DNA from: Effrenium voratum | Taxonomy: Eukaryota; Sar; Dinophyceae; Suessiales; Symbiodiniaceae | Reading direction: 5' to 3' | Assembly: GCA_963377175.1 (NCBI GenBank) | Contig: CAUJNA010003001.1 | Coordinates: 990,001 to 1,054,000 of the forward strand | Length of the DNA: 64,000 nucleotides | Shown here: piece after piece, positions 32,024 to 43,133 of the stretch | Layout: the number at the start of each line of letters is the position of its first letter | Position numbering within the stretch: the stretch's first letter is position 1 | Program-made: the position numbers and the translations under genes | Notes under the pieces: model-generated | The model's input: the letters and a program-made list of their open reading frames with translations, nothing else | Database searches by the model: none | Told to the model about the DNA's origin: nothing

Positions 32024-32146
32024 TCCCCCTGTTGGTTTTTTAAGGGGATCTGGCTGTGGGTCACAAATCGGTGCCCAAAATGGAACCCTGACCCATACCC
32101 ATCTCTCACTACTGGACATCTGTTGTGTGTGTTTTCCAGCGGGCGA
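32024..32146 (+). repeat. CCTGNTGGTTTTAAAGGGAA repeat, copy 2, interrupted by a MITE
   Basis: Left part CCCCCTGTTGGTTTTTTAAGGGGAT and right part CACTACTGGACATCTGTT to TTTTCCAGCGGGCGAAAGCAAAT match the copy at 54488. They are split by a 49-bp MITE (32052-32100) flanked by ATCT on both sides (32048-32051 and 32101-32104). Confidence 0.65.
32052..32100. mobile_element. GGGTCA-TIR MITE, short nested copy
   Basis: Starts GGCTGTGGGTCA, ends TGACCCATACCC, 49 bp, ATCT target duplication. Its interior CCCAAAATGGAACC is the reverse complement of the core in the 38966 and 52108 copies. Confidence 0.7.
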
Positions 32147-32206
32147 AAGCAAATGGGAGGGACCCGGGTTGTAATGGGCTCATGGAGCTGAGAGATCTCG
32201 TGCCAG

Positions 32207-32294
32207 GTCCTATTCGTCCTCGCCATCGTCAACTACGACCCCACGGCCGAATACCCTTCAGCCTGCGAGTACCCAACGGAGGCGCGCCAAACAG
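32207..32294 (+). CDS. Candidate exon, unknown protein
   Basis: Acceptor TCGTGCCAG, GC donor AACAG|GCAAGC (a classic AG|GCAAG context). It reads VLFVLAIVNYDPTAEYPSAC and then EYPTEARQ, with strong codon bias. A hydrophobic start followed by an acidic loop suggests a membrane protein, but no family is clear. Confidence 0.42.
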
Positions 32295-32317
32295 GCAAGC
32301 CTGTTCACGGAAGGGTC

Positions 32318-32342
32318 TTGTTGTTGTTGTTGTTGTTGTTGT
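32318..32342 (+). repeat. TTG microsatellite
   Basis: Eight TTG units after the preceding exon, followed by T8 and G8 runs. Confidence 0.9.
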
Positions 32343-32916
32343 GTTTTTTTTGTTTTTTTTTGGGGGGGGCCGGGTGAAGGTTGCATTTGTTTTGCCCTCT
32401 AATTCAACCAGCATTTAGAGGGTCATTTTGAGGTCCAATGTCACATCCCAGCTCGCCTGTGCCCACGATGTTCTTTGATAAAACCCCACAAAGGTCCATT
32501 GAAAGTTTTCTCGGTTCCTCGGTCTGGGCCCAACATTGGCCCAACGTTTCGGTTTCCTTTTGGTCCCTCCAGCAACCCAACCTTCCCTCAAAGGGACATA
32601 CCCTGTTTCGGGAGTGGTGCGAATCTCTGCCCGGGTTCATTCGGTCAGAACTCTTCGAAGCCCTACAACGGTTGGATCAGAACCCTTCGCGTGACTGTGC
32701 TGGCAAAAACAGTCTATCAAGCTTTTGGCAGGCATGTTAGTTGGGTAACTGATCCGTAGTGGGGGCAACTGGTAGAACGGACCACGAGGGAAGGGGGAGG
32801 ATGTTTGGTCACATAAGGACCAGGCCTCCAGCAATGGCCCGGAGAAAATCACTCAGGCCGGGTATGTCCCTCCGGAGAGCGCGAGCATTTCAGTTCATTC
32901 TTTCCCATCTCCCCAG

Positions 32917-33000
32917 TTTTGGTTTGCCATGGTGACGCTGTTCGAACGCCTTATGAGTGGAGATTCGAGGCACCTCCCTCAGGGGTGGGTACTTCTTGTA
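32917..33000 (+). CDS. Candidate exon, frame ambiguous
   Basis: Excellent acceptor (CATTCTTTCCCATCTCCCCAG). Phase 0 reads FWFAMVTLFERLMSGDSRH; another frame reads VCHGDAVRTPYEWRFEAPP. Both look protein-like, so the peptide is undetermined. Possible end near CCTCAGG|GGTGG or at GGG|GTGGGT. Confidence 0.27.
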
Positions 33001-33034
33001 TGTCTTGATGGAAGCGTCGATTCATCTTTTGCAG

Positions 33035-33104
33035 CGTTAAGTTGCAAAGGATGGAAAGGTTCGGGATCAGGCTTGCTGCAGCCCCTTGGGAGATGTTCAG
33101 ATGA
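33035..33104 (+). CDS. Candidate terminal exon, unknown
   Basis: Strong acceptor (CGATTCATCTTTTGCAG); phase 2 frame reads VKLQRMERFGIRLAAAPWEM and then FR and TGA. A longer overlapping frame is also open. Function unknown. Confidence 0.3.
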
Positions 33105-35731
33105 TATTTTTGGCGGCAAATTATTGAATCTCCGTTTTCAAGAGGCTGGCATTGCAGGGCTGTGCCCTGGCCTGCTGAAAATGCCTGCATCCATGTTTGG
33201 CCGCGGGACAAGTAGTTGGTGCTCGCAAAGAAAAAACAACTAACAACTATGGCCGGCACACCTCACTGAGAAACCGGTCAGACACGAAATGCACCCGTAC
33301 TCCCCTGAGATTCCTCTACAGATCATGAATTTCTGGGTTCCATGTACAACATGCAGGGTTTTAAGGCATCAAGGAATCTTGCGGTTTAGAGAGGCGTCCT
33401 TCTGTTTTCCATCACCACCTTTTGAACACTTTTTGGGCGAGCTGTTTCTCGATTGATGTTGGGCCGGGAATATAGGAGCCCTGATTGAGAAACCAAACCA
33501 TCCATGGTCAACCTGGAACCCTCAGAATCCAATGTCAAACCTAGATGGAGAGCTGCAACATGGTCTTAATTTCACTAGGGACGCACTTAAACTGGGTGGA
33601 CTTGAATCCCCACCTAAATAATTTATGGCTGTGGTCCCCCAATTCAGATTCACACCCATATGTTCTACCACCAGTCTTCAGCAGATTTGACAAAGATGCC
33701 TGCGTGTTTGGTGTCTCTACACAAGCCACAGTGCACCAATGGCACCTGAATCCGAGTCCAAGAGCAAACCAGTTCAATGTAGCCTCAGGACGATGGGCCG
33801 GTCGTTTCTTTTGATCAACCAGTTGCTGCCGAGCTTCATGAAACTAGCCATGCAATTTGCCCAAATGGCAGTAGATCCCAAACCCACGTGAGCTCATATA
33901 GCAGATAACCAGCTTTTGTCCTTTTGTTTAAAAGTTTAAGGGTGGTTCCCTTGGTCGACATGAATCCCGAGGATGTTTTTACAAAAGCCGCAAAGATTCA
34001 CAGCCTTCCGAACTTTTCCACCTTTTCACCTAAGATTCACAGTGGGTTTCAGAAACCAACTTCCGAAACTTTGCCACCTTTGCACCTTTCCACAAGCCCC
34101 GTTTCACCAACGCCGACCCGCGTACCCGAAACCCATAAATCGCTCCGCGCGAGGAGCATCCGGAGGGCAACTGCCGATTTCCGGGCGCCAGGCCATGGGT
34201 TCGCGTCGGGTCGGAATCCGAAGCCATGGACCCAGCCCTGGAGCATGGCGCGCAAGTGGAAAACAAAAACACGATTCCCAGATTCATAAGTGTCTTCATA
34301 AGTCTCCTCACTTGTTTTCTGATGGGGGGCGCCCCCCCACCTCTGCCCCCACCCGCCCCCCTCACCTTCCCCCCCCCCCCCGCTTTTTAGAGCGCCGTCC
34401 CCCCCGCTTTTTGGAGGGCCGTTGCTCGGCTTTGTGAACCTAGTTCGAAATCGGGCACTTTCTCCGTAGTCCAAGGCAACACTAAACCATCCCTCAGCCA
34501 CGCCACGCTACTACCTGAAATTGCCCCAAACGCCATCCTAAGCCCTCCCTAAACAAGCCCTAAACTCCATCTAGACCAACCCCAAGAACCCAGCCGGAGC
34601 CAAGTGTGAGCCAGCCTGGAACCCAGCTTAAACCCAGCCCCACAGCCTGGTGATGCTGAGGATGTTGAAAACGATGCTGAGGATGTTAGAATGCCGGGCC
34701 ACCTGCCGTACACGGACCCCAAACCTACCCCAGACCTGCCCTAAACCCGCCCCAAACCATTGCCACCGCAGGGTTTGGCTAATCCCAGGGCAGGCCAAAA
34801 AAGACACCTCAACCAACTGCTGGCTAGATGCTTTCTTTTTCTGGCTTTCGGAGAAAATGAAAAAGCAAGCCTTAAGACCATGAGGAAAATTAGTATTGGT
34901 ATGAGTCTTTGCAATAGCTTTGAATTCAATCATAGTGGCCTTTTGATGTTTGGATTGTGTAGGGGGTGCTGGCGAAATGGCTGCGTGGCCCTTTTCAAGG
35001 TAGTTTCAAGGCTGGCAATTGGGGGAGAAGGGAGCGTCTTTACCAATAGGGGTTCATGAACTAGGCTTTAACATTGAAGCGCCTTTTGGGAGAAGAAAGG
35101 AGGCCCTCAGCTTCTCGTTTGCAGTTTGCTCAGTGTCATGGCAACGATCTGAGGCCCACAATCATTGGGCGTACAAAATATGCAGCAGATTCAATATTTA
35201 TTTATTTGTCCAATAGGTAACAGCTAAGGTAGAAGTGACCACAGCCTTTTCGCAAATCGCGAAAGGGAGCATGTCCCATCCTGTGCATGTGAGTTGTTCT
35301 CTTGCTGGATTTGACCGGGGGGGGTCGCCCAAAAGAGCATTCCAGGCTTCCAGCCAGAGGACCTAAGCCCTTTGGGTCTTGGCCTTTGAATGAGCAAGGC
35401 TTATCAATCTCCCAGGAGATTCCTCCAAGCGCTTTTCTGGGTTGCATGTAAGCTTTCAACCACACGGCTCAGACCCCCTTTTATTGGCACTTTCCCTTGT
35501 TTGTCCGATTTTGACGTCAAAATAAGACCATGGTCCTGGAAATTGAGGCAAAATTCGAACCCAGTTTGGCATCACCTCGAAGGCTATTTTCCACATGAGC
35601 AACAGTCCATATTTGGATCTGCGTCAAGTTGATGACATTAAATACTCGTCAAACCAAATTGCCATGAGGAAATGGGGGCTCACCAAACACAGTGAGCCAC
35701 AGTGGCTCACATGGACTCGGGCTCGGGTCAG
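33105..35731. other. No firm gene
   Basis: 34130-34260 is GC-rich and open on both strands (the reverse reads WVHGFGFRPDANPWPGA), with no clear splice sites. 34500-34760 holds scattered CCCTAAAC and CCCAAACC words. C13 at 34369. Confidence 0.25.
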
Positions 35732-35792
35732 GACGGCGTACAAAATCCTGGGGCCCATCTTTCGGATGATCCCCTCGGTCTGCATCTATCAG
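35732..35792 (+). CDS. Candidate exon, possibly ABCA-like
   Basis: Acceptor GCTCGGGTCAG|G, donor CTATCAG|GTGCGA. It reads TAYKILGPIFRMIPSVCIYQ. The R-x-(F/I)-P-x-x-C pattern resembles the ABCA stretch before the last helix of a membrane domain, so it could belong to a second membrane domain or another ABCA gene. Evidence is short. Confidence 0.33.
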
Positions 35793-35859
35793 GTGCGATG
35801 CGTTGCCCGCACGAGTTCGGAGTTGGGAAGGGAAATTGGGAAGGGAAACCCCTTCCCAA

Positions 35860-35959
35860 CTCACTTCCTGAGTTCCTGGACTTCATACTTTTTGGGACCA
35901 CAATTTTAGTGGGAATCAAAACGTTTGGATTTGTTTGGGCCATCCTCTCAGGAAGTGAG
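35860..35959. mobile_element. CTCACTTCCTGAG-TIR element, copy C
   Basis: 100 bp with perfect 13-bp inverted ends, CTCACTTCCTGAG and CTCAGGAAGTGAG. Copies A and B are at 13362 and 14958. This copy lies inside the long open frame described next. Confidence 0.7.
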
Positions 35960-36610
35960 TCAAAGAAAAGGCACCAGTTTCTTCCCCCAGAGGTTATCTG
36001 GGGTAGAATGCAATATGGCCATGTATTTAACTGTGGCTGGTGGACACGGAACCTAAACGATGTCCAGCATATCGGGTCCTTGAAGATCATACCCATATAC
36101 GAAGCAGAATCTGAACATGTCTTTGTTTGTTGTACCTTGGGGTTGCGCCAAGTCTTTATTCATGTCTCTTTTAAGGCTTGCTGTTGTTCATACTCTCCTC
36201 CCGAAAGGGTAGCACAGAAGCGAGCCGAGAGCAAAGAGCATGTTGGGCTGATAATGTGCATGGATGAAGCCCGATTTGACTATCCATACTGCGAGATATC
36301 CATCAGTCCCAAGCTGTGCGAATCAGATTTCGTCCATCCTCAGTATCAAGATCTCGGACTGGGTCCGACCTTGCGCGCCAAGTCTTTCGATCATTCGTCG
36401 GAGTGGGTTGCTCCGTCCGAATCAAAATCGGATCAAAGACTTTACCGAGAAAGTGGACACACCCCTGTAGATGTTTGCCGACACTTGCCAATAGTTGAAC
36501 AGATCTCATGTCAGCCCTGTAAACTCTCAAAATATCATGTATACGCCCATGTTCCATGTTCGCCCGGTGGATCCTTGTTGAAATTCCTCCAACCCTCATG
36601 TGAATCATAG
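35960..36610 (+). CDS. Long open frame, uncertain coding status
   Basis: Part of the longest open frame in the window (302 codons, 35702-36610), which passes straight through repeat copy C. After the repeat it reads VIWGRMQYGHVFNCGWWTRN and, later, LRAKSFDHSSEWVAPSESKS. Around 36310-36480 all three forward frames are open. This may be a stop-poor stretch rather than a gene. No family recognised. Confidence 0.22.
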   Translation, partial: SKKRHQFLPPEVIWGRMQYGHVFNCGWWTRNLNDVQHIGSLKIIPIYEAESEHVFVCCTLGLRQVFIHVSFKACCCSYSPPERVAQKRAESKEHVGLIMCMDEARFDYPYCEISISPKLCESDFVHPQYQDLGLGPTLRAKSFDHSSEWVAPSESKSDQRLYRESGHTPVDVCRHLPIVEQISCQPCKLSKYHVYAHVPCSPGGSLLKFLQPSCES

Positions 36611-37688
36611 CTTCCTTTCGCCAAATCCTATACACCCCACATGGGCTTGCAATGCTCTTCTTGTTGTCCTTAATAAAACCCTTTTGAAAGGCTCATGACA
36701 CATAAGTGTCCTTTTAGTGCTTTTTTGTTCTCCGGGAAATATAGTTGGAGCTAACTGTCTTTCTGGCGTACGCCCCATCATTCGTTGCAACACTCTCGGC
36801 TGTCCAGGAAGAATAGGGTTCAACCGAAAATAACAATTAGCCTCTACCAAATCTTAAGCTTCTGTTTGCCAGGGTTGCTATGCGACACTTCTTCACTTTA
36901 ATTTCTGAGGGGGTGCTCAAAGCCTCAAGCTTGTTTTTTGCAAGAAGTCCCCTGCGCGGTGTATATGCAGGACACATCCGCCTTGGAACTGGGTAAGTGG
37001 GGATAGTGACTATTTTCTATACTGGGTGGTCATCCAAGCAGACCTTGGTCCGACTCAAGAAAGAGACTGAAGATCGGAATTTGCTCAGTGAACGTGAGAA
37101 TGAAGGGAGCTTAGTTTAGAGAGAAACAAAAGGTTGAGCACCACCTTCCAAAGATTTGGGGGTATCTAATTTGACACCCACGAGTGCTTCAAAATCGTGA
37201 TCTTGTTTTGTTTTGGTTGTTAAGGGGTTCCCCTATTTTGACGAGCCATACCCTTGTTGCTAATAGGATATGTTTCAAAGAAGGCGTCCCACAGACAAGT
37301 TCCGGGCGAACCCTGTTGGTTTCTCTTTAAACCCGCGCCCAAATTGGGTACCGAGCCACAAAAAGACGAGCCACTTGGATACAGATTAACAGCTGTCCAA
37401 AGCAAATCGACCTGAAATGCCCAAAATGGTTTAAAATAACATCATTTTTCCAAAAATGAAGTCAAATGTTATATAGAATGTCAGTATAGTTTATATATAA
37501 AAACTCTAGCAAATGAAATAGAGTGTTTTCTATTTGTTTCTAGATTTTCATCAAATATACCTCTAAATCCTGAAATGCCCGAAATGGTTTTCCAATTTTG
37601 GTCCCTTTGTCACCCCAAAAGGTGATCACCGGAAGCCTTGTCCGGGTCCCCCAATTCGGCCACGGAGAGATTTTTGTACGTTTTGTAG
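36611..37688. other. No gene recognised
   Basis: AT-richer intron-like sequence. 37440-37560 is notably A/T-rich. No exon-like island until 37689. Confidence 0.35.
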
Positions 37689-37764
37689 GCTCTCTTCTCC
37701 GTGGCCCTGGTTGCAAACCTCCGAGCCGCCGGGGGCCGAGCGGCCGAACGGCCGAACTCGAGAG
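37689..37764 (+). CDS. Candidate exon, membrane plus basic segment
   Basis: Acceptor TTTTGTACGTTTTGTAG, donor TCGAGAG|GTGCAG. It reads ALFSVALVANLRAAGGRAAE, with very high third-position GC. A short hydrophobic run is followed by arginines, as at the cytosolic end of a membrane helix. Function unknown. Confidence 0.45.
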
Positions 37765-37864
37765 GTGCAGCTTTTGGGGTCTCAAAAAGCACGAAGAAAC
37801 CGAGCCCCGAGTGATGTTTTTGGAGGTACCATTTTTGTGCTGAGACGGATTCACCCATCTGGGT

Positions 37865-38092
37865 ATGAATTTTCAGATTGGGAGAGTCTCCGGTGGCCAT
37901 GCGGGAGATGTGTCCACTGGAGGGTCCATGTTGAAATGGGAGTTCCAGTTTCGAGTCGTAAGGGGGAGCCTGGGGAGGGTTGTGGCCCGGAAAATGGCTC
38001 ATATGTTTTGCGGGCCCAGACTGCGTCGTTTTGCGACATTTGTCTCGGTCAAGAAAAAGGGAAAAAGATCCACTGGTCTCAAATTCAGCTGA
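37865..38092 (+). CDS. Coding-like ORF, frame ambiguous
   Basis: One frame reads MLKWEFQFRVVRGSLGRVVA; an overlapping one reads ENGSYVLRAQTASFCDICLG with two cysteines. A GTCTCG|GTCAAG donor lies near 38049. I cannot choose between them. Confidence 0.25.
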   Translation: MNFQIGRVSGGHAGDVSTGGSMLKWEFQFRVVRGSLGRVVARKMAHMFCGPRLRRFATFVSVKKKGKRSTGLKFS

Positions 38093-38601
38093 TCCGAATA
38101 GGTAGGTTTTAGGTCACATTGAGGTGTTGTCATTTGCTAAATCCGGATTTCGGTTTTAGTCACTGCGAGCTCCTCCATTCGCCAAATGCGGAACTTTCGA
38201 ACCGACCCGGTTGGAATTTAAACAAGCGACTTTGTGAGAGCCCAAACAAATTGGGAACATTCTGGTAGATTCATACTGGTGTGTGTGCGAGTGTTTCCTA
38301 GTGAAGGATCCTCTTTACGAGAGATACCCCTATCAATCAACAATAGGTTACCCGTTTTCCAAGCATGGAAATTGACAGCAGGGGTTCAAGAGACAAGAGG
38401 TCTGAAAACGTCCTTTTTTCTTTTGGCCCGTCCACTTTCATGATCGGGTTTTGAATGCAGAGGTCTCATTTCCCGGGCCATCCAAAAGCGGTCACCGCTG
38501 ACCGCTGGAACCCGTGCCCTGGGTCACATTGAACATACATGGCGCTGGATTCAGATGGTTTCAGTTTTAGTTTCATGTGCCAGTGACACCTACTTAGAAG
38601 C

Positions 38602-38707
38602 TCAGCCAATTTTGTAAGTAGGTTAAAACCATGGTGATAAGTAGAGTAGCTGGGGTTGGCCCGCTTGTAATCATGGTTATAGCCATCTTACCAAGTAGCT
38701 TGAACAC
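38602..38707. repeat. GTTCAAGCTACTT inverted-repeat element
   Basis: The right end, read in reverse, is GTTCAAGCTACTTGGTAAGATGGC, matching the left end of 58224-58321. The left part TAAGTAGGTTAAAACC is its partner. Also seen at 10721-11298 and 48652-48760. Confidence 0.6.
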
Positions 38708-38851
38708 CCAAGGAGTCTCATTCAAAACCGGGGTTTCTGAAGGTTAGTAAGGGGCAATCCCAGCCAGAAATGATTGCGGCCGCCTTTTCAATTCCTTACA
38801 TGGTTCTGGGTTCACCGTTTTGCCACCAGGTTTTGATTGTGACTCAAGTAG

Positions 38852-38947
38852 GAAGCCACTTGTTTCACGAGCATCTGCCGTATGCGCTGAGGTCATTCCT
38901 GAAGGAGCCATGGATGCTTTGCAGGCCAATTCATTTCATCGCGGGCA
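38852..38947 (+). CDS. Candidate exon, frame ambiguous
   Basis: Acceptor GTGACTCAAGTAG|G, donor GGGCA|GTGATT. The preferred frame reads KPLVSRASAVCAEVIPEGAM and then DALQANSFHRG. Another frame is also open with an ATG at 38770. No family recognised with confidence. Confidence 0.33.
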
Positions 38948-38961
38948 GTGATTGATATAAT

Positions 38962-39053
38962 ATCTGGGTATGGGTCAAAATGAAACCACCAGGGGACCGG
39001 TTCCATTTACCAGCGTTCCATTGTGGGTACCTATTTTTGACCCACAGCCATCT
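38962..39053. mobile_element. GGGTCA-TIR MITE with ATCT duplication
   Basis: Element 38966-39049 (84 bp) starts GGGTATGGGTCAAAA, ends TTTTTGACCCACAGCC, and is flanked by ATCT on both sides. The core ACCACCAGGGGACC recurs in the 52108 copy. Confidence 0.75.
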
Positions 39054-39061
39054 GGGCAACT

Positions 39062-39346
39062 ACAAACCAGCGTTCCTGAGGGTAAACCAGCTCCCCCATG
39101 ATAAAGGCCCACTGGGCGATTCTTGAGTTCACTTGGAATTTAAATGAACTAATTGTATAATTTTGGCCAGATCGGAGTATCTTAAACCATGTTTGGTGGA
39201 CATACCCCTTCTCGAAGCATCATGAAAGCTGACACAGGCCCAATTAACGCGGGCGATGAATGCTTTATGGGCAAATTCAAGCCAGCTTCCGTGACGGTGA
39301 ACCGGCTCCCCCATGATCATGATGAGGGCCCGCTGGGGCAATACTT
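39062..39346 (+). repeat. Direct repeat pair, about 65 bp
   Basis: 39065-39124 and 39281-39346 share CCAGC-TTCC-TGA-GGT-AACC-GCTCCCCCATGAT and GGCCC-CTGGG. The copies are about 216 bases apart. Confidence 0.6.
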
Positions 39347-40035
39347 TTTCTTCCGGGGAAGCTGTTCTATGAGTGTTGGAAAGAGGGCAAACCGCACCAA
39401 GTATTCCTGATTGCACAACAAAGTTCCTCTTTTTACCAGCTCCGAGAGACAAAACCCCCCCATTGCCCTAGATATTGCACGGAAGCCAACCATACTCAAC
39501 CAAACAGGTATGGTCGTAAAGTAGAGATTTTGGTTCCTTGCTCCCTTGTCATGGACCATCATGGACCCCCCCAAAGGGGTGCTATGGGGAGGGGGTCTAT
39601 CTCTCATTAGGCCCGTCACATGGCCCGGGGGTCCATGACCGAAGCGGCGTCTCGGATGTTGGCTTTGGAGTCTTCAGGTCCAGCTCCATGTTCTCAGTCC
39701 TGCAGGGTTTCTACCGTGAAACTGCTTGAAATTCGGCGGGAAAATCATAGGAGGTCTTGAGCCACCCGGAATTTTCTCACCAAACACGGAGTCTGGATAT
39801 GGTGTCAACTTTGAAGGCGTTTGCCATGGCATTTGCCGGGGTTGAAGCAACATTTTTCCCCCCTTGAAAATGACATTTGTCGAGTTGGGGGTAGGTTCAC
39901 AACGATTTTGTATTTCCAATTCACTTGGGTGGGCCTCGGGTTTCGGGTGGCGCAGGCTGTGGGCGGAAAGGCGCCCAAGGTGAGTTTGCAGCCCTTCGCC
40001 TTTGAGTGGGCAGGCTGGAGTGAGTTTCCAAGACT

Positions 40036-40145
40036 TGGTGGCTCCCAGCCATCCCCTTAGCTTTTTAGCCTTTTAGTGTTTAGTGGTAGTTTCCATTTTA
40101 ACCCACTAAAAGTTAAACTTTTAGCGGGGGATCTGAGGGCAGCCC
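40036..40145 (+). repeat. TTAGTGG hairpin element, copy 2
   Basis: Stem CCCACTAAAAG (40102-40112) and CTTTTAGCGGG (40118-40128), one mismatch. The tail GGATCTGAGGG is shared with the copy at 52917. Confidence 0.65.
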
Positions 40146-40589
40146 AGAAGAGAGCCTTGACCAACTTGAGATCGAAATCTTTAAAACCCAACATATAGAA
40201 ACTGATGAGTTGTTTTGGGGGAAGGCCAATTGTGTGAGTCAGAAAGAACAAAGCCAGTTCAGGCTTTCTGTTGCCCACTCCCTTGTGAGGAGGGGTTGCC
40301 ATGAGGACAAGTAGGAATTGATCAGGCGACCCCCACTTGGTGGTTTGGATTGATTTGGGAAACGAATCCCCTGGTCCTCGTGGCGAAATGGGAAACACGT
40401 CTAGCCTCCAATCCAGACCACCAATGAGGGAGAAGCTGAATTGGGTAGATCTGGAATTGTTTCAATCCAATGGAGGAATACCTTGATGCTTTGGGTTCAC
40501 TTCTTGGCAAGTTATTTTTTTGGTTGTGCTGTTCGTTTTAGTAGGGGGAGCAGCAAAAAGGTTTTTGCTACCATACCAAGGGTTGTGCA

Positions 40590-40870
40590 GTTGGAACTTT
40601 AGACATGGTACTTCCCCAAACACTTGTAGAACCCAAGCCACAAAAGACGCAGATTTTGCGTGTGGGCATCCGGTCATCGCTTCTGAAAACATGGGCAACA
40701 CCTCAGAACCCTTGGCTTCTCTCCGGAAAAGCGACGCAGGGCTCGGGCCTGCCTTTTGTTTTGACAGAACTCGTTTTCAGACCGGAGGACGGCATGGTTT
40801 GCCTTTCCTTGGCGCAGAACACGGGAAGACCATCGATTTACTTTGGGAATCACTGACAGACTCCCAGTTG
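40590..40870 (+). CDS. Candidate long exon, two frames open
   Basis: Ends at a good donor (CAGTTG|GTATGC). The frame that runs into the donor reads GHPVIASENMGNTSEPLASL and then GLPFLGAEHGKTIDLLWES. Another frame reads EDGMVCLSLAQNTGRPSIYF but stops 12 bases before the donor. It is within a 199-codon open frame. No acceptor was preferred and no family recognised. Confidence 0.33.
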
Positions 40871-41420
40871 GTATGCGCCCGGCGTCCGCCCGTTCGCGGC
40901 TCGAAAGAAAGCAGAGAGAGCCAAGCCCGCACAGCAGTTGCCAGACTTTTGCCGTGTTTGGTCTGCTTTTTTTTTTTCTCACCAGCAAAACCAAACACTC
41001 TAAACGTCCCATTCGTTTGTAGTCAAGGTTCCAAAATATTATTCCCTTTTATGCTCGAGGTGTCGATACTTCGTCTGAAGGTTTCATTTCTACCTTTCTT
41101 GCTCGTGAGCCCCATTTAGCACACAGAATTGGATACACACAACAAAGAGAGACAACATTGGCTCCCCTAGACTGGTTGGAAAGCAAGCCTTGGATCAGTT
41201 TCAGACCTTTCCTGCAAGCCAGACCTTGGGATGGATTCGGGGGGCTTGTCCCTATTTTGGTTGGAATTCACCCACAAGTTTAAGCCTAAACTTGAATATT
41301 CGGCCCAATGCTTTGACAGCGTGTGTTTTGTTGGGGGAACCCCTTTTTGGTGGGTTTAATGAGAAAACCGTTGAGCCATTTGGTGGGTTTTAAAGCAGAC
41401 ACAGCCACCTATCAGCACAG

Positions 41421-41510
41421 TTTGACCAGTTCTTGGAATCGCTGCCCAGAGCGCAGCCAAGCCGACGTGAGGCCCTGTTGGGGGGAGGGAGTGAACTCGC
41501 AGCGCAATGA
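41421..41510 (+). CDS. Candidate terminal exon, unknown
   Basis: Acceptor CACCTATCAGCACAG, phase 0, 29 codons and TGA. It reads FDQFLESLPRAQPSRREALL and then GGGSELAAQ. An internal donor (CGAC|GTGAGG at 41467) could shorten it. Good codon bias; function unknown. Confidence 0.4.
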   Translation, partial: FDQFLESLPRAQPSRREALLGGGSELAAQ

Positions 41511-41526
41511 GAAGATTGTAGATGTC

Positions 41527-41609
41527 AAGTGGCTATGGGTCAAACTTGGTTCCCTTACCCAGGGTTCCATTTTGGGCCTTTTGGGTACCCATGTTTGACC
41601 CACCCAAGT
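41527..41609. mobile_element. GGGTCA-TIR MITE with AAGT duplication
   Basis: Element 41531-41605 (75 bp) starts GGCTATGGGTCAAAC and ends GTTTGACCCACCC. It is flanked by AAGT on both sides and lies 21 bases after a candidate stop codon. Confidence 0.7.
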
Positions 41610-43133
41610 CCGAAGAAAAAGAGTCTCTGTCTGCGTTCGGAAACCGAATCTATACCTCAGCTTGCATACCCAAGCTGTCCCAGAGCTTCAGGGTGAAATG
41701 AAAGCACGTGGGCGGCGCCCATGTCATCCATTTTGGTAGGGGTCGCTGGGGCCTCCCAGAAATTGTGCTATTGTTTGTAGGCTTCTTTTGATCCGGGAAA
41801 CCTAAATTCTCTCCTGTTTTGTTGGGTATCAAGGGTGAGGGGGGGGGTTGTTGCAGCTCGTTGGTGTTCGACATCGGTTCAGAAACTGCCAACCTATTGT
41901 AGTCGCTGGGTCTTTGTTTTGATTGGGGTAGTTGGCATTGACCATGGAGTTGTCTTCAGAATACGTGAAGCATGCAGCAGAATATATATATATATATACA
42001 TAATTGTGACAACTGATTAGTAAACCCCCCCCTCCCCCCCCCCCCTCAAGGTCGACAAGGTTTGGACAAGTCCCAAAAAATGAGATTTTTGGGAGGACCC
42101 CCCTGATTGCTCTGGAGCCCCTTCGGTCCTCGTCCTCTTACTTCTGGTCCCTTCAGGGCAGTAGGACTTTCAAAGGCAACAGCACATTTTTTTGGTTTTG
42201 AGCCCAAAAGGGCCCTGATTAATCGCGGGGGGGTTTCCTGTTAATGAGGGGGGACTGGCCTCCAAGGGGGATCCCCTTTGTGAGCTTGAAAACCTTGTCA
42301 TTTTAAACAAATTTTAATAAAGACAAATGCATTTCGGGGGAAGCACATTTTTGGCAACAACTTGAGGGGTTCAATAGTGACTTAGTATTGGTGGGTTTAA
42401 GCGCAGACTAAGCAAATACTAAGCAAGAAGGAAAGCACCTTGTCTGGCAGGTTTTTGCAGGCTTGGGGGCTGCAGAGGGATACCTTTAATCAGGGGGGGT
42501 TTTTGGGGAGGGCCCAAAAATAATTGGGTAGGGTTTTTTGGGGGAAACCTTGTTGGCACTTTACTTTAGTATTGGTGAGAATCTGGGGGGGAAAAGGGGG
42601 AACCTTATTCGGGGGGGGTTTACTAATCGTCTCCTGACATTATATATTATACACTATACATATATTCACAATAAATGATCGACTGTGGTAAAGGGAGGGC
42701 ATGGGACACAGGAAGCCAAACAACACAAATTCGTAGAAGGGTCAACCCAACATCCCAAGTCATGTGGGTCACCCTGAGTACTGATCGCGCGAACACGTAC
42801 GGACATCAAAGTCCACAGTCCAGTGCGTTGCTTTCCTTCCCGCACCTTTCCCATGTCATGTTGGTTTCCTCCAAGCAAGCTTTTTTTCAGGCCTGAAAAT
42901 TGAAGGAGGGCTTGCGGCTATCAAGCAAGTCTTGGGAGGATTTGCTTTCACCGCCTTTGAAAGGGTCATTTTGGAGCGTCACCCAGCTTGTCTTTTGGGC
43001 GCACTTAGTTTTTCCAACCCCGCCAACCTGTTGTCTGACGCATAGAGCACAAACACAAAGAGGGTCCAAATGCACAGGTTTGGGGGCTGGGGAAAACGAA
43101 CGGATGCGTTTGTTGTCGCCTGCCGTTCGGTAG
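41610..43133. other. No firm gene; many homopolymers
   Basis: 41841-41930 follows a TTGTTGCAG acceptor and is open in two frames, but I could not settle it. 41980-42660 contains TA repeats, C and G runs and GGGGGG-rich stretches. Nothing coding is clear. Confidence 0.3.

Noticed and set aside
32925..32990. TLFERLMSGD as a voltage-gated channel pore loop
   Set aside because: Only a few residues agree, and a second frame of the same exon is equally plausible.
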